The notes: a model not told the origin generated them from the sequence alone. Positions 51,721 to 61,126 are shown, numbered from the stretch's first letter. The stretch: 64,000 nucleotides of DNA from Hyphomicrobiales bacterium (GCA_900470285.1 UCAG01000001.1:310001-374000); one strand, 5' to 3'. Numbers and translations: made by a program.

Positions 51721-52386
51721 TCAAAACGGGCAAGGTATGGTAAAAGTAACAATACGACCATCAGGATGGCGGAAACTCAGACTTTCCGCATGCAAAAGCA
51801 ATCGATCAGCCGCCTGCAATGCAGCGCCTTCAGCATAGAATTCATCGCCCAGCATCACATGGCCAATGGCTTTCATATGCACACGCAACTGATGCGTCCG
51901 GCCGGTTAACGGGAACAGACGCAACCTTGTTGTTTGTTCGTTGCGCTCCAGCACCTGCCAGCGGCTTTGCGCCGGCTTCCCATGATCATAATCCACACGA
52001 TGACGCGGTTTATTGTCCGGATCAATCGCCAGTGGCAGATCAATCAGTCCTTCATTCTCAGCCACATTGCCCCAAACAACTGCGACATAGGACTTCTCCG
52101 TGCTGCGTTCTTCAAACTGTCTGGCAATCTGCGCATGGGCTTTGCGATTCAGCGACATCAAAACCACACCGGACGTGTCTTTATCCAGCCGGTGGATCAT
52201 CAGTGCTTTCGGAAACTGCTTCTGCACCCGCGTCGCTAGACTATCAGACAAAGCCGGATCACGCCCCGGCACAGATAACAGTCCGCTCGGCTTATCCAGC
52301 ACCAGAATATCCGCATCCTGATAGATCACCGAAACCGGATCCATAGGCGGATTATAAACAGGAGAAGCGGAAGAATATGTGCTCAT
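51721..52386 (-). CDS. RluA-family pseudouridine synthase
   Basis: 221 residues. It isomerises uridine in RNA; the nearest type is RluA, which acts on 23S rRNA U746 and tRNA U32. The conserved HRLDKDTSG (about 64-72) holds the catalytic Asp. ILVLDKPSGLLSVPGR precedes it, and TRLRLFPLTGRTHQLRVHM and HAESLSF complete the fold. There is no S4 domain, which supports RluA rather than RluC/D, but the substrate cannot be fixed by eye. The ATG at 52386 sits right after a run GAGGGGGG. First of a two-gene unit with rsmJ. Confidence 0.9.
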   Translation of the reverse strand: MSTYSSASPVYNPPMDPVSVIYQDADILVLDKPSGLLSVPGRDPALSDSLATRVQKQFPKALMIHRLDKDTSGVVLMSLNRKAHAQIARQFEERSTEKSYVAVVWGNVAENEGLIDLPLAIDPDNKPRHRVDYDHGKPAQSRWQVLERNEQTTRLRLFPLTGRTHQLRVHMKAIGHVMLGDEFYAEGAALQAADRLLLHAESLSFRHPDGRIVTFTIPCPF

Positions 52387-52536
52387 CCCCCCCTCTAACA
52401 TAGTTTATCCGCCGCATAGAAGTGCTGACTTTCAGGAGAAACCAAGAAAAACGGGAACTGAAACGGCAGTTCAACGGTTTACTCAGGCACTCCCTGCAAA
52501 ATCAGTCATGATTTTGCACTCACGGAAAGGCTTTTG

Positions 52537-53316
52537 ATGCGATATTTTCTGCCCCTCTGTTTGCTTGCAGTGCTGAGTAGCGGCACTTTGATGACAATAC
52601 CGGCCACAGCAAAAACTGTTCCGATACCTGCACAAAAACCCGCTGCGGAAGAGAGTAAAACCATTACCCCTGCCCCAAAACCGGAACCGGAACCGGAACT
52701 AAAAGAACCGCCCGTTTCCCCAAAACCGGATATATCAAAACCAGAGATACCGAAAACCGAGCGGATTTATCAGGCTGCCTGCCTGCCATTAGTGCAAAAT
52801 GAAGTGACCGGCAAAGTCATCCCGCCTGTCAATGAAGGGCAATGCCAGATCAGAAGCCCGCTGGAAATCACGGCCTTCACCAAACCTGTCCCGATAGAAC
52901 TGGATCAGCCGGTTACAACCAATTGCACGATGACTGTAGCTCTCACTGAATGGATGCAGCAGGCCAACAAACTGGCCAAAAACCATCTCGGCAGTGATAT
53001 CAAAACCATCGGCACCGGTTCGCATTATCAGTGCCGGAAAGTGAATAACGGCTCGGCAGGGCGTGTATCCGAACATGCTTTTGGTAATGCTCTGGATATT
53101 ATGTCTTTCACACTCGCAAATGGTGAAAAAACCACACTTGCCACAGACTGGAACGGCAGTGAAAAACAAAAGAAATTCTGGCGTGAATTACATAAGGCAA
53201 GCTGTACGCTGTTCATGACCGTATTGGGACCGGAGGCTGACAGCGCCCATGAAACCAATCTGCATCTTGATATGGGATGTCATGGTAAATCCTGTACCTA
53301 TCGCATCTGTCAGTAA
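52537..53316 (+). CDS. Extensin-like (D,D-peptidase-fold) secreted protein
   Basis: 259-residue precursor. Signal peptide (about 1-25), then a Pro/Lys/Glu-rich linker (28-72), then an extensin-like C-terminal domain (about 75-257). The domain has several Cys and a Zn-peptidase style set: GSHYQCRKVNNGSAGRVSEHAFGNALDI (SxHxxGxAxD, about 161-190) and a late HLDMG. These residues match LAS-type metallopeptidases that cut peptidoglycan peptides, so a role in cell-wall trimming is likely but not shown. GGAAAGG lies before the ATG at 52537. It precedes ada by 70 bases without an evident link. Confidence 0.85.
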   Translation: MRYFLPLCLLAVLSSGTLMTIPATAKTVPIPAQKPAAEESKTITPAPKPEPEPELKEPPVSPKPDISKPEIPKTERIYQAACLPLVQNEVTGKVIPPVNEGQCQIRSPLEITAFTKPVPIELDQPVTTNCTMTVALTEWMQQANKLAKNHLGSDIKTIGTGSHYQCRKVNNGSAGRVSEHAFGNALDIMSFTLANGEKTTLATDWNGSEKQKKFWRELHKASCTLFMTVLGPEADSAHETNLHLDMGCHGKSCTYRICQ

Positions 53317-53386
53317 TCTGATGAAACAGAAAAATAGACGCCCGATTTCCGGCGGCACAGGAAGCAAATCATGATAAAGTCTGTTT

Positions 53387-54451
53387 ATGCTATTTTCTTT
53401 ACCCGACCCTAAAATTCTTTATCAGGCACTTCTTGATCGTGACCAGTCCTATGACGGCCATGTTTTTGTCGGTGTGACCAGCACCGGCATCTTCTGCCGC
53501 CTGTCCTGCCCGGCGCGTAAACCGAAATTCGAGAACAGCCGCTTTTTTGATCATCCGGCAGCCTGTATGGAAGCGGGTTTCCGGCCGTGTCAGCGCTGCC
53601 GTCCGCTGGATTTTTATCGTGGTAAAGAGCCGGTCGTCGCCAAATTGCTGGATTGTCTGGATGCCCGTCCGGATCATTTCTGGTGCGAAGATGACCTCAT
53701 CGCCATGCAACTTGATCCTTCCACAGTACGCCGTGCTTTCAAACGCCATCTGGGTATGACTTTTCTGGATATGGCACGACTGCGCCGCAAAGCACGCGGG
53801 CTTGAAAGCATTGCTGCCGGTCATTCCGTGATCGATGCCCAGCTTGAGGCCGGTTATGATTCCGGCAGCGGTTTTCGCGAAGCCATTACGCAGCTAATCG
53901 GTGATACGCCTGCCCAGCTGAGAGGCCGGGATCTGCTGAAAGCCGACTGGCTGGAAACACCAATCGGCTCCATGCTCGCCGTTGCCGATCAGCATCATCT
54001 GCATTTGCTGGAGTTCTTTGAGCGCAAAGGCCTGCCCAATGAGCTGAAAAAACTGCGCCTCTACACCAAATCATCCATCAGCTTTGGCCGTCTTGCGCCG
54101 ATTGATCAGATTGAAGCAGAGCTGAAGCTCTATTTCACCGGCGGCTTTACCGGCTTTAAAACACCCTTGGCGCTTTATGCTCCGGCCTTTACCCGCTCGG
54201 TCTGGGATACATTGCAGGAAATTCCGCTGGGTGAAACCCGCTCCTATGCCGAGCTGGCAGAGCTGACCGGACGTCCCGATGCCATACGTGCCGTGGCCAA
54301 TGCCAATGGTGCAAATCAGCTGTCGATTATTATTCCGTGTCACCGCACCATCGGCTCGGACGGGTCACTCACGGGATATGGCGGCGGTCTATGGCGCAAA
54401 CGCTGGCTGCTTGAGCACGAGAAACGTATGGCTGCCCGTTCCGCCGCCTGA
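53387..54451 (+). CDS. ada: Ada regulator and O6-methylguanine-DNA methyltransferase
   Basis: 354-residue bifunctional protein of the adaptive response to alkylation. The N-terminal zinc domain shows CRLSCPARKP and ACMEAGFRPCQRC (the four Cys, one of which takes methyl from phosphotriesters). The AraC-like HTH (about 85-180) has STVRRAFKRHLGMTFLDMARLRR and AGYDSGSGFREA. The methyltransferase domain (about 185-350) has PLGETRSYAELAELTGRPDAIRAVANANGAN and IPCHRTIGSDGSLTGYGGG, with the acceptor Cys in PCHR. After methylation of the N-domain it would activate its own promoter. It starts at ATG 53387 with only a weak Shine-Dalgarno. Confidence 0.95.
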   Translation: MLFSLPDPKILYQALLDRDQSYDGHVFVGVTSTGIFCRLSCPARKPKFENSRFFDHPAACMEAGFRPCQRCRPLDFYRGKEPVVAKLLDCLDARPDHFWCEDDLIAMQLDPSTVRRAFKRHLGMTFLDMARLRRKARGLESIAAGHSVIDAQLEAGYDSGSGFREAITQLIGDTPAQLRGRDLLKADWLETPIGSMLAVADQHHLHLLEFFERKGLPNELKKLRLYTKSSISFGRLAPIDQIEAELKLYFTGGFTGFKTPLALYAPAFTRSVWDTLQEIPLGETRSYAELAELTGRPDAIRAVANANGANQLSIIIPCHRTIGSDGSLTGYGGGLWRKRWLLEHEKRMAARSAA

Positions 54452-54457
54452 ATGAGA

Positions 54458-55003
54458 TCAGAACCCTGTATGAGTTTTCAGGAATTCAGTTTCTTCCGGT
54501 GTGTTTTTGCGGCCGAGAACGGCATTGCGATGCGGAAACCGGCCGAATTCCTCGACAATATCACGATGCTCTCTGGCAAAGCCGAGAGCAAAATCATTGC
54601 CGAGCGCTTTATAAAGCTTCACGCATTGCTCCTGATCTTCAATCACCTCGCTATGCATCAGCGGCAGATAGAAAAACTGCCGTGCTTTCTCATCCACAGC
54701 CATGTCGTAATCATGTTCCAGCGCATATTTTGACAGTGCACAGGCAAGCGGATCACTCGCAAAAGCCTTAGGATCACCGCGGAACATATTACGCGGGAAC
54801 TGATCAAAAATAATGGTTAGAGCCAAAGCGCTTTTGGCATCATTCTTCCAATGCGCAAGCTCACCTTCCACTGCCTGCTCATATACCGCACTGAAACGCT
54901 GTTTGATTTGCTGGTCAAGATCATCAGAACGGACAAACCAATGCGCTTCCGTTGCATCAGAAAACCAGAAATCCAGAATATCCTGCGGGGTTACCTGCGT
55001 CAT
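54458..55003 (-). CDS. DUF924 family protein
   Basis: 181-residue, mainly helical soluble protein of the DUF924 (YP_ family, TPR-like fold) group. Signature pieces are DILDFWFSDATEAHWF (8-23), ALTIIFDQFPRNMFRGDPKAFASDPLA (about 62-88) and EDQEQCVKLYKALG, with FGRFPHRNAVLGR near 155-167. The function is unknown, though the domain is widespread. GGAGAG lies before the ATG. It converges on ada, with six bases between the stop codons. Confidence 0.9.
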   Translation of the reverse strand: MTQVTPQDILDFWFSDATEAHWFVRSDDLDQQIKQRFSAVYEQAVEGELAHWKNDAKSALALTIIFDQFPRNMFRGDPKAFASDPLACALSKYALEHDYDMAVDEKARQFFYLPLMHSEVIEDQEQCVKLYKALGNDFALGFAREHRDIVEEFGRFPHRNAVLGRKNTPEETEFLKTHTGF

Positions 55004-55096
55004 AGATCATCTCTCCTGTCTTATTTTCATACATAATACATAGAGCAAATCTTCAGGCTTACCAGTTTCAGAACGTTTACATATGCACATCAACAA

Positions 55097-55122
55097 AAAA
55101 GGAGCCGCAAGCGGCTCCTTTT
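55097..55122 (-). terminator. Terminator of the MFS carrier gene
   Basis: A perfect 12-bp stem, AAAAGGAGCCGC with GCGGCTCCTTTT, and a short loop, with T-rich sequence beyond. It lies 22 bases past the stop codon. Confidence 0.92.
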
Positions 55123-55144
55123 GCAAATCATCTTCATGAAATGA

Positions 55145-56476
55145 TCAGGAAGAAAACTCTTTGTCTTTATGACCGAGAATGGCCAGCAAAGTAATTGCCG
55201 CCGCAGCCAGCAAATACAGACCGACATAGCTAAGGCTGTAGGTTGTAGCCAGCCATGTCGCAATATATGGCGCCAGCGAAGCACCGAAAATACTGGCCAT
55301 GTTAAAGGTCATGGAAGCACCGGTATAACGCACGGCAGTCGGAAACGGCGAAGCCAGCGCCGCACCAATCGGACCATAGGTCATGCCCATCAGTGCGAAA
55401 CCGATGATCGAGCACATCACAGCGCCGACAACACCGGCACCCAGCAGCGGCGCCATGAACAGGCCGAATACACCAATACCGATTGTAGTGAGGATCATGA
55501 TTAAGCGGCGTCCAAAACGGTCAGACAACAAACCGGACACCGGAATCAACAGACCAAAGAACACAACACCAACCATCTGGATGAACAGGAATTGCTCACG
55601 GGAATAGCCCATGCCGGCCTGTTCAATCGGGCGTGTTGCCCATGACAGCATGAATACGGTCATCAGATAGAACAGCACAAAGGTAGCCAGCGCCGAGAAA
55701 GTGCCGAGAACCAGCGCGCGCTTGTGATGTTTGAAGACTGCTGCCAGCGGCACCTGAACGCGCTCCTGCTTGTCCATAGCCTTCTGGAATTCAGGTGTTT
55801 CGGTGATCTTGATACGAACATAAAGACCAACCGCAACCAGCAGGATCGAACCGACAAACGGAATACGCCAGCCCCAGCTCATGAACTGCTCATTGCTCAG
55901 TGTTGCACCGAGAATAATGAATGTACCGGCAGAGAGGATGAAGCCGATCGGCGCACCAAGCTGCGGGAACATTGCATACCATGAACGCTTGCCTGCCGGA
56001 GCGTTTTCGGTTGCCAGCAACACAGCACCGCCCCATTCACCGCCAAGGCCAAGTCCCTGACCGAAACGGCACAGTGCGAGCAACAGCGGCGCAACCACAC
56101 CAATTTGTGCATAGGTTGGCAGCAAGCCGATGATGACGGTCGAAAGACCCATGGTCATCAGCGCGGCAACCAATGTTGCCTTACGGCCGATTTTGTCACC
56201 GAAGTGGCCGAAAACCATGGCACCAAACGGACGGGCAAAGAAAGCAATCGAGAATGTAGCAAAAGATTGCAACATTGCCGAAGTCGGATCGCTGGCCGGA
56301 AAGAACACAGCCGGAAACACCAGAACGGCAGCCGTTGCATAAACATAAAAATCGAAAAATTCGATGGTTGTTCCCACGAGGCTGGCAAACAGCACACGCG
56401 CGGGTGAATTCAAGGCCGGAGCTGCCTCGCCGTTTTTACCGGCAACAGCACTCCGGGGGGCACCGGAAACACTCAT
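55145..56476 (-). CDS. MFS transporter, metabolite:H+ symporter family
   Basis: 443 residues with 12 membrane helices. The MHS (metabolite:H+ symporter; ProP, KgtP, ShiA) signature appears early: GTTIEFFDFYVYATAAVLVFP (about 30-50), FFARPFGAMVFGHFGDKIGRKATLV (about 82) and CRFGQGLGLGGEWGGAVLLATENAP (about 131-155). Helices 7-12 follow a cytoplasmic stretch with ITETPEFQKAMDKQERVQ near 232-250. Substrates of the family include alpha-ketoglutarate, proline/betaine and shikimate. The ATG at 56476 was chosen because AGGA lies eight bases ahead. It is monocistronic. Confidence 0.9.
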   Translation of the reverse strand: MSVSGAPRSAVAGKNGEAAPALNSPARVLFASLVGTTIEFFDFYVYATAAVLVFPAVFFPASDPTSAMLQSFATFSIAFFARPFGAMVFGHFGDKIGRKATLVAALMTMGLSTVIIGLLPTYAQIGVVAPLLLALCRFGQGLGLGGEWGGAVLLATENAPAGKRSWYAMFPQLGAPIGFILSAGTFIILGATLSNEQFMSWGWRIPFVGSILLVAVGLYVRIKITETPEFQKAMDKQERVQVPLAAVFKHHKRALVLGTFSALATFVLFYLMTVFMLSWATRPIEQAGMGYSREQFLFIQMVGVVFFGLLIPVSGLLSDRFGRRLIMILTTIGIGVFGLFMAPLLGAGVVGAVMCSIIGFALMGMTYGPIGAALASPFPTAVRYTGASMTFNMASIFGASLAPYIATWLATTYSLSYVGLYLLAAAAITLLAILGHKDKEFSS

Positions 56477-56708
56477 TTTTTTATCCTGTTTGCGCAAGTT
56501 TACGAGGGTAAAATCCGATCCCGCAGACCTGCTGAAATATCAACACAGAACAGCCGTTTAAAAAGAAAAAGACTGACCTGAAATTATGTGTCGCCGACAC
56601 CGAAAACCGAAGTCCGGGACATTCTGATCGCAATGGTCTATCCGATAAAAAGCAAGAAAACTATCAAAAATATCAGGGTTTCTTTTTAAAATTGCGCAAA
56701 ATGCACGT

Positions 56709-57119
56709 TTATTTTGCAGTTCGCCATGCCACATGCATTTTCGCGTAATAGTCTGATAGCGACATTTCAATCCGGCCATGCATATGACGCGAACCGGTGC
56801 CGGACTTATCACAAATGCGTTGCACAACAGTCATACGCTGTTCATTGAAATTGCAGAGAATGCGGCAGTCCTGTTTTTCGGAGATTCCGGCCATGCATCC
56901 GCCCTCGGAAAATACCAATCGCAGAAAACAACCGCCGCCGGTCAGATCAAGCAATAATAATTGCTCATCCGCTATCTGGTTTCCGCGCTGGATACCGCAC
57001 AACTCAAAAAGAGCGCTGCCCGTCAATGCGCCGGTCAACCGCGTCTGGTAACCAGAGCGCCGTGCGTCCCGTCGGGCGCACAAAGTTCGCTCTAACACTT
57101 TTAAATTATGCTCTGGCAC
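56709..57119 (-). CDS. Small protein, not recognised
   Basis: A 136-residue reading frame without a family match. It is the most protein-like frame in the 700-base space between the MFS and TonB-receptor genes. It begins with a basic stretch (RTLCARRDARRSGYQ), has six Cys, a hydrophobic LLLLDLTGGGCFLRLVF segment near 60, and ends MHVAWRTAK. A PilZ-like layout (RRxxRR, then D.TGGG) was considered but does not hold across the protein. The GTG start has no clear Shine-Dalgarno, and the TonB-receptor terminator lies just upstream, so expression is uncertain. The adjoining 56477-56708 shows no gene. Confidence 0.45.
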   Translation of the reverse strand: MPEHNLKVLERTLCARRDARRSGYQTRLTGALTGSALFELCGIQRGNQIADEQLLLLDLTGGGCFLRLVFSEGGCMAGISEKQDCRILCNFNEQRMTVVQRICDKSGTGSRHMHGRIEMSLSDYYAKMHVAWRTAK

Positions 57120-57130
57120 TCAGCAGACAA

Positions 57131-57161
57131 AAAAGCCCTTGTGCAGAACACAAGGGCTTTT
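57131..57161 (-). terminator. Terminator of the TonB receptor gene
   Basis: A perfect 13-bp stem, AAAAGCCCTTGTG with CACAAGGGCTTTT, and a 5-nt loop, followed by a T-rich tract, 21 bases after the stop codon. Confidence 0.92.
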
Positions 57162-57182
57162 CATTTTTTAACGGCTGAACAA

Positions 57183-59387
57183 TCAGAACTTCGAGGTCAT
57201 GCTGACCCAGAGACGACGTCCGTCAACCGAAGCATTGAAATCACTCTCTTCAATACGCTTGTCGAACAGATTGTAGAGTGCCGCATTGAATGTAACATTC
57301 TCGCTGAACTCATAGCTCGTACCGATATCAAAGGTCATATAGGCATCATATTTGCGGGCAATGACCTTGCCGTTTTTATAAACCGGCTTACCGTTGCTGC
57401 CGATACGGGCTCCGGCATTGGTTTCCGAGCCATGGTAATTGGCAGCTGTCCATGCAGAAAGACCTTCAACCGGTGTGATCCAGTCCGCACGGATATTACC
57501 CATATGTTCCGGTGTGCGTGTCAGCGGCAGACCATCATAGTCCCCGCCCTTCTGACGGGAATGCGTATAGGTATAGCTGGCGCGCAAACGGATATCAGAT
57601 GTGGCTTCCCAGTTTGCAGTCAGTTCCACACCCTGCATCACAGCATTATCGATATTGAAGCTGCTCCACAGAACGTAATTTGTATTTTCGCTCCAGCGGA
57701 TCGGCTTGCCATTCGCATCAAGCATCTGCTTGTTGGAGATTTTGTCTTTGAAATCCGTGTAGAAATAAGTCGCACCAAGCTGCAAACCGTCCTGATTGTC
57801 CCACAGGGCGCCCAGTTCATAGCTCGTGCTCTTTTCTGCTTTCAGGCTTTCATCGCCAATAATCACACCGCAAGGGTTCTTGCCGGATGGCAGACTTGCC
57901 TCAGGACCATAGAAACAGCCGCCACCGCCGGTCGTATAAGCATAACCCGGTGCAATTGTGCGGATTTCCGGAGCTTTAAAGCCCGTGGAAATACCGCCTT
58001 TCAGCGTCAGCTGCTCCGTTGCATGCCACACGGCATAAGCACGCGGGCTGAGATGGGAACCGTAGATTTCATGATCATCCATACGCAGACCACCGGTCAG
58101 CGAGAAGTCCGGTGTAATCCACCACTCATCTTCAGCAAAGACCGCCCATTGGCGAATGCTGAATGTCTCATCAAGACCGGTACGGCGTCCCGGATTCTGA
58201 TCTGTCAGCTGTGCATCAATGAACTGACCGCCGGTGACCAGCGTATGATCGCCGTAAAATTCAAACGGTGTGGTGAATTTGCCGTCGAGAACAGAGTTGC
58301 GGATTTCCGGCGAGCGCAGATTTTCCACATAGGAGCCACGGGCTTTATCCCAGTTGAAATTGGTGCGTTCTGCCCATTCCTGCGAGAACGAGAAATCAGA
58401 CGTTGTCGGACCCCAGCGGCCGGTATGGCTGATCGACCAATGTCTGCGGTCGTTGTAATTATATGTATCCGTTCCGGTTGCAGCGATTGTATCACCAACT
58501 GTGCCTTCACGGCGCACGCGGGTGACGCCGCCTTCGATGAAAATGTCATGATCTTCGTTCGGCGTAATTGTCAGCTTTCCGCCCAGATCACCGTCGCGCT
58601 GTTCCTGCGTACCATTGAGGAATTTATCCTCACTGCGCTTCAGACCACGTCCCCAGGCCTGAACGCCAACAACGTCAGGCACCAGCGGTCCGCTGACATA
58701 GAAGGAAGCCTGTCCGCTGTTACCATAACGTGATTTGGTCTGCACGGTACCGTCAAGGGTCAGCTCACCATGCCATGCATCGTCAACTTTACGGGTAATA
58801 ATATTGATAACGCCGCCCATGGCATCCGAACCGTAGAGCGAAGACATCGGGCCGCGCACCACTTCAATCCGCTCGATAGCCGATGCAGGCGGAACAAAAC
58901 TCTGTTCAAAACCGGCATTACCATTGGTACGGGCATCACGGGTGCTCTGGCGCTTACCGTCAACCAGAATAAGCGTATAGGCACCCGGCAAGCCGCGGAT
59001 ATAAATATCCTGCTCATTGGCGATACCCGTCACGCTGACACCCTGTACGCTGTTAAGCGCATCGGTCAGGTTGCGGAAAGCCCCTTTTTCCAGCTCTTCG
59101 CGCGGTACAACAGTAATGCTGGCCGGTGCATCTTTAACATTCTGTTCAAAACCGGTGGCTGTGACAACGATTTGATCCAGACGCACAGTACCCGCCGGAG
59201 CTGCAGCCTGCTCAGCTGGCTGATCCGCAGCCTGTTCCGCTGGCTGCACGGCCTGCGCTTCAGCCGTAACCGGCTTCTTTTTAACAGCCTGTGCCTGAGC
59301 CGGAAGGGCGAAAGACAGCATTGTTCCGGCCAGAATTGTACCGCATGCAAGAGCTGCGAGACGACGCATTTTGACCTGTTTTAACAT
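57183..59387 (-). CDS. TonB-dependent siderophore receptor
   Basis: Outer-membrane receptor, 734-residue precursor. The signal peptide ends near PAQAQA (about 29-34). A Gln/Ala/Pro-rich linker follows, then a TonB box (DQIVVTATGFEQ, about 95) and the plug domain with LTDALNSVQGV, IYIRGLPGAYTLILVDGK and IEVVRGPMSSLYGSDAMGGVINIITRK. A 22-strand barrel ends in the typical aromatic MTSKF. Two Cys in GGGGCFYGP...NPCGV lie in an outer loop, as in FepA/CirA-type catecholate receptors, which fits the loose family placement. The ATG at 59387 was chosen since the signal begins there; a GTG 18 bases earlier with GAGG is possible. It would feed the siderophore-interacting protein encoded at 7.5-8.5 kb. 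Confidence 0.9.
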   Translation of the reverse strand: MLKQVKMRRLAALACGTILAGTMLSFALPAQAQAVKKKPVTAEAQAVQPAEQAADQPAEQAAAPAGTVRLDQIVVTATGFEQNVKDAPASITVVPREELEKGAFRNLTDALNSVQGVSVTGIANEQDIYIRGLPGAYTLILVDGKRQSTRDARTNGNAGFEQSFVPPASAIERIEVVRGPMSSLYGSDAMGGVINIITRKVDDAWHGELTLDGTVQTKSRYGNSGQASFYVSGPLVPDVVGVQAWGRGLKRSEDKFLNGTQEQRDGDLGGKLTITPNEDHDIFIEGGVTRVRREGTVGDTIAATGTDTYNYNDRRHWSISHTGRWGPTTSDFSFSQEWAERTNFNWDKARGSYVENLRSPEIRNSVLDGKFTTPFEFYGDHTLVTGGQFIDAQLTDQNPGRRTGLDETFSIRQWAVFAEDEWWITPDFSLTGGLRMDDHEIYGSHLSPRAYAVWHATEQLTLKGGISTGFKAPEIRTIAPGYAYTTGGGGCFYGPEASLPSGKNPCGVIIGDESLKAEKSTSYELGALWDNQDGLQLGATYFYTDFKDKISNKQMLDANGKPIRWSENTNYVLWSSFNIDNAVMQGVELTANWEATSDIRLRASYTYTHSRQKGGDYDGLPLTRTPEHMGNIRADWITPVEGLSAWTAANYHGSETNAGARIGSNGKPVYKNGKVIARKYDAYMTFDIGTSYEFSENVTFNAALYNLFDKRIEESDFNASVDGRRLWVSMTSKF

Positions 59388-59620
59388 TTCAGATCCGGAA
59401 ACCACCTGAATTTCCTCTCTTGAATGCCCTATATCTGTCATTTCAATTGCCCTCTGCCACAAATATGAGTTATTTACTCCCCTTATGTGTGGCAAGGTAA
59501 CAGGTCAATCGCCATGTTTCAGACTTATTCCAACATCAGCTTTTTGCATTCCGCATAATGAAGATATCTCCTCATCTGAAAATAGTTTTGGCTTGCATTA
59601 AAACCGGAGGGAACAGTTAA

Positions 59621-61126
59621 ATGCGTGAAAAGACTGTGCCTGATGACCGAAAATCAACCAAAGACAGTACAAACAGCGCTTTGCCCTCATCCCGATTAGG
59701 GCAGTTAAGGCTGTTGATAGCTTTGGATACATTGCTTGTGGAGGGCAGTGTGCAACAGGCTGCCAAGCGTATGAATCTCAGCGCTCCGGCAATGAGTCGC
59801 CTGCTCAGTCAAATTAGAGAAGCCTTCAACGATCCCATTTTAGTGCGTTCCGGCCGCCGGATGATCCCCTCTCCGCGCGCAGAAATGCTGCGGCTGCGCC
59901 TGCGTGTTCTTGCAGATGAAGCAGAAAATCTGCTCAGCCCCGACCTGCCGGCAACTCAGACACCAGCAGAAACCGGCTGGCAGCAACAGGCCTTGCTCGC
60001 CGTTCCGCCTTTATCTCTCAGAACACCGCTGATCGGCGGACAACCCAGCCCCAAACAACTGGCCAATCAGTTGGCAGATTTGAGCAGTAGTCATGATCCT
60101 GTTTTACGATTTTCGCGGTTTCTAGGCATACTCGGTCGTGGCGCAGGAAACAGTCGTCCGCTGGCGATTGAAGAGGCAGAGGAAGCCTTTTCCCTGATCC
60201 TGCAGCAACAGGTTGATCCGATGCAGGCCAGCGCATTTTTCAGCCTAATCCATTATCGCGGAACTGCCGCTCAGGAACTGGCAGGCATGGTCAGGGCTGC
60301 ACGCCAATATTATCAGCTGGATGACACATTCAGTCCGCAAGCAGATCTGGACTGGCCGGCCTATCTCTCTCCCAACTCCCCGCGTGCACCATGGTTTTTA
60401 CAGGCCGCTAAACTGCTCGCACAGGCCGGTTATAAAATCGCACTCCATGGCAGCAATGGCAGTGGTATGAATAGCGGCAAGATTGAACAGGCAGCACATG
60501 CACTTGGCATCCCTGTTGCACAAAATCTTGCCGAAGCCCGCCAAACACTGAAGAGCAGCCATATTGTCTATATGCCATTAACAGGTTTTGCCCCTGCCCT
60601 TGCATCCATGATGGCGCTCTATCCGCTATTTGCCGCGCGCTCTCCGGTGGGCGACTGCGTACATCTGCTCAACCCTTTACAAGCGCGCGCAAGTCTGCTG
60701 GGTGTATCCCGACCGGCCTATCGGGAACTGCACAGGGATACAGCAAAACTGTTACAGGAACTGCCGGAAACACATGACACTACTGTGTATGGAAACAGCC
60801 AGCGGCAATTGACTGTTCTCAGCGGCAATCGCGATGTAGCCGAATTTTATCCTTTCCGTGTGGCAACACTTTTAAGCCTCAGCGGCACGGAAAGCTCTGA
60901 TATTATTATAAAAGCACTGCATGAACCGGAATCCCTGCCTCGTATCGGTATGGATTCCTTTGAATATTGGCAGGCCATCTGGGCAGGAACTGCAATTGAC
61001 CCGCGTCTTGAAACCGTTGTCACAGCAACAGCGGCTCTCGGTCTGATGACATTACACAATAATCCAGACTTCAGCGACTGCCACACCAAAGCAAAACAAC
61101 TCTGGCAGCAACGCCATAACAAATAA
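59621..61126 (+). CDS. LysR-type DNA-binding domain fused to TrpD/YbiB-like domain
   Basis: 501 residues of rare design. Residues about 26-90 form a LysR-type winged helix (LDTLLVEGSVQQAAKRMNLSAPAMSRLLSQIREAFNDPILVRSGRRM). The usual periplasmic-binding-like effector domain is missing; instead, residues about 155-495 resemble the glycosyltransferase-3/TrpD2 (YbiB) fold. Family landmarks are ILGRGAGNSRPLAIEEAEEAF, ASAFFSLIHYRGTAAQELAGMVRAAR, an altered glycine loop LHGSNGSGMNSGKIEQAAHALG, and LNPLQARASLLGV. YbiB binds nucleic acid and is LexA-regulated in E. coli. GGAGGG stands eight bases before the ATG. It is divergent from the TonB receptor; whether it regulates it, and its ligand, are unknown. 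Confidence 0.8.
   Translation: MREKTVPDDRKSTKDSTNSALPSSRLGQLRLLIALDTLLVEGSVQQAAKRMNLSAPAMSRLLSQIREAFNDPILVRSGRRMIPSPRAEMLRLRLRVLADEAENLLSPDLPATQTPAETGWQQQALLAVPPLSLRTPLIGGQPSPKQLANQLADLSSSHDPVLRFSRFLGILGRGAGNSRPLAIEEAEEAFSLILQQQVDPMQASAFFSLIHYRGTAAQELAGMVRAARQYYQLDDTFSPQADLDWPAYLSPNSPRAPWFLQAAKLLAQAGYKIALHGSNGSGMNSGKIEQAAHALGIPVAQNLAEARQTLKSSHIVYMPLTGFAPALASMMALYPLFAARSPVGDCVHLLNPLQARASLLGVSRPAYRELHRDTAKLLQELPETHDTTVYGNSQRQLTVLSGNRDVAEFYPFRVATLLSLSGTESSDIIIKALHEPESLPRIGMDSFEYWQAIWAGTAIDPRLETVVTATAALGLMTLHNNPDFSDCHTKAKQLWQQRHNK

Noticed and set aside
57108-58733. Long plus-strand frame of 541 codons opposite the TonB receptor
   Set aside because: Antisense shadow: no family features, and the receptor on the other strand is complete with signal peptide and C-terminal aromatic.
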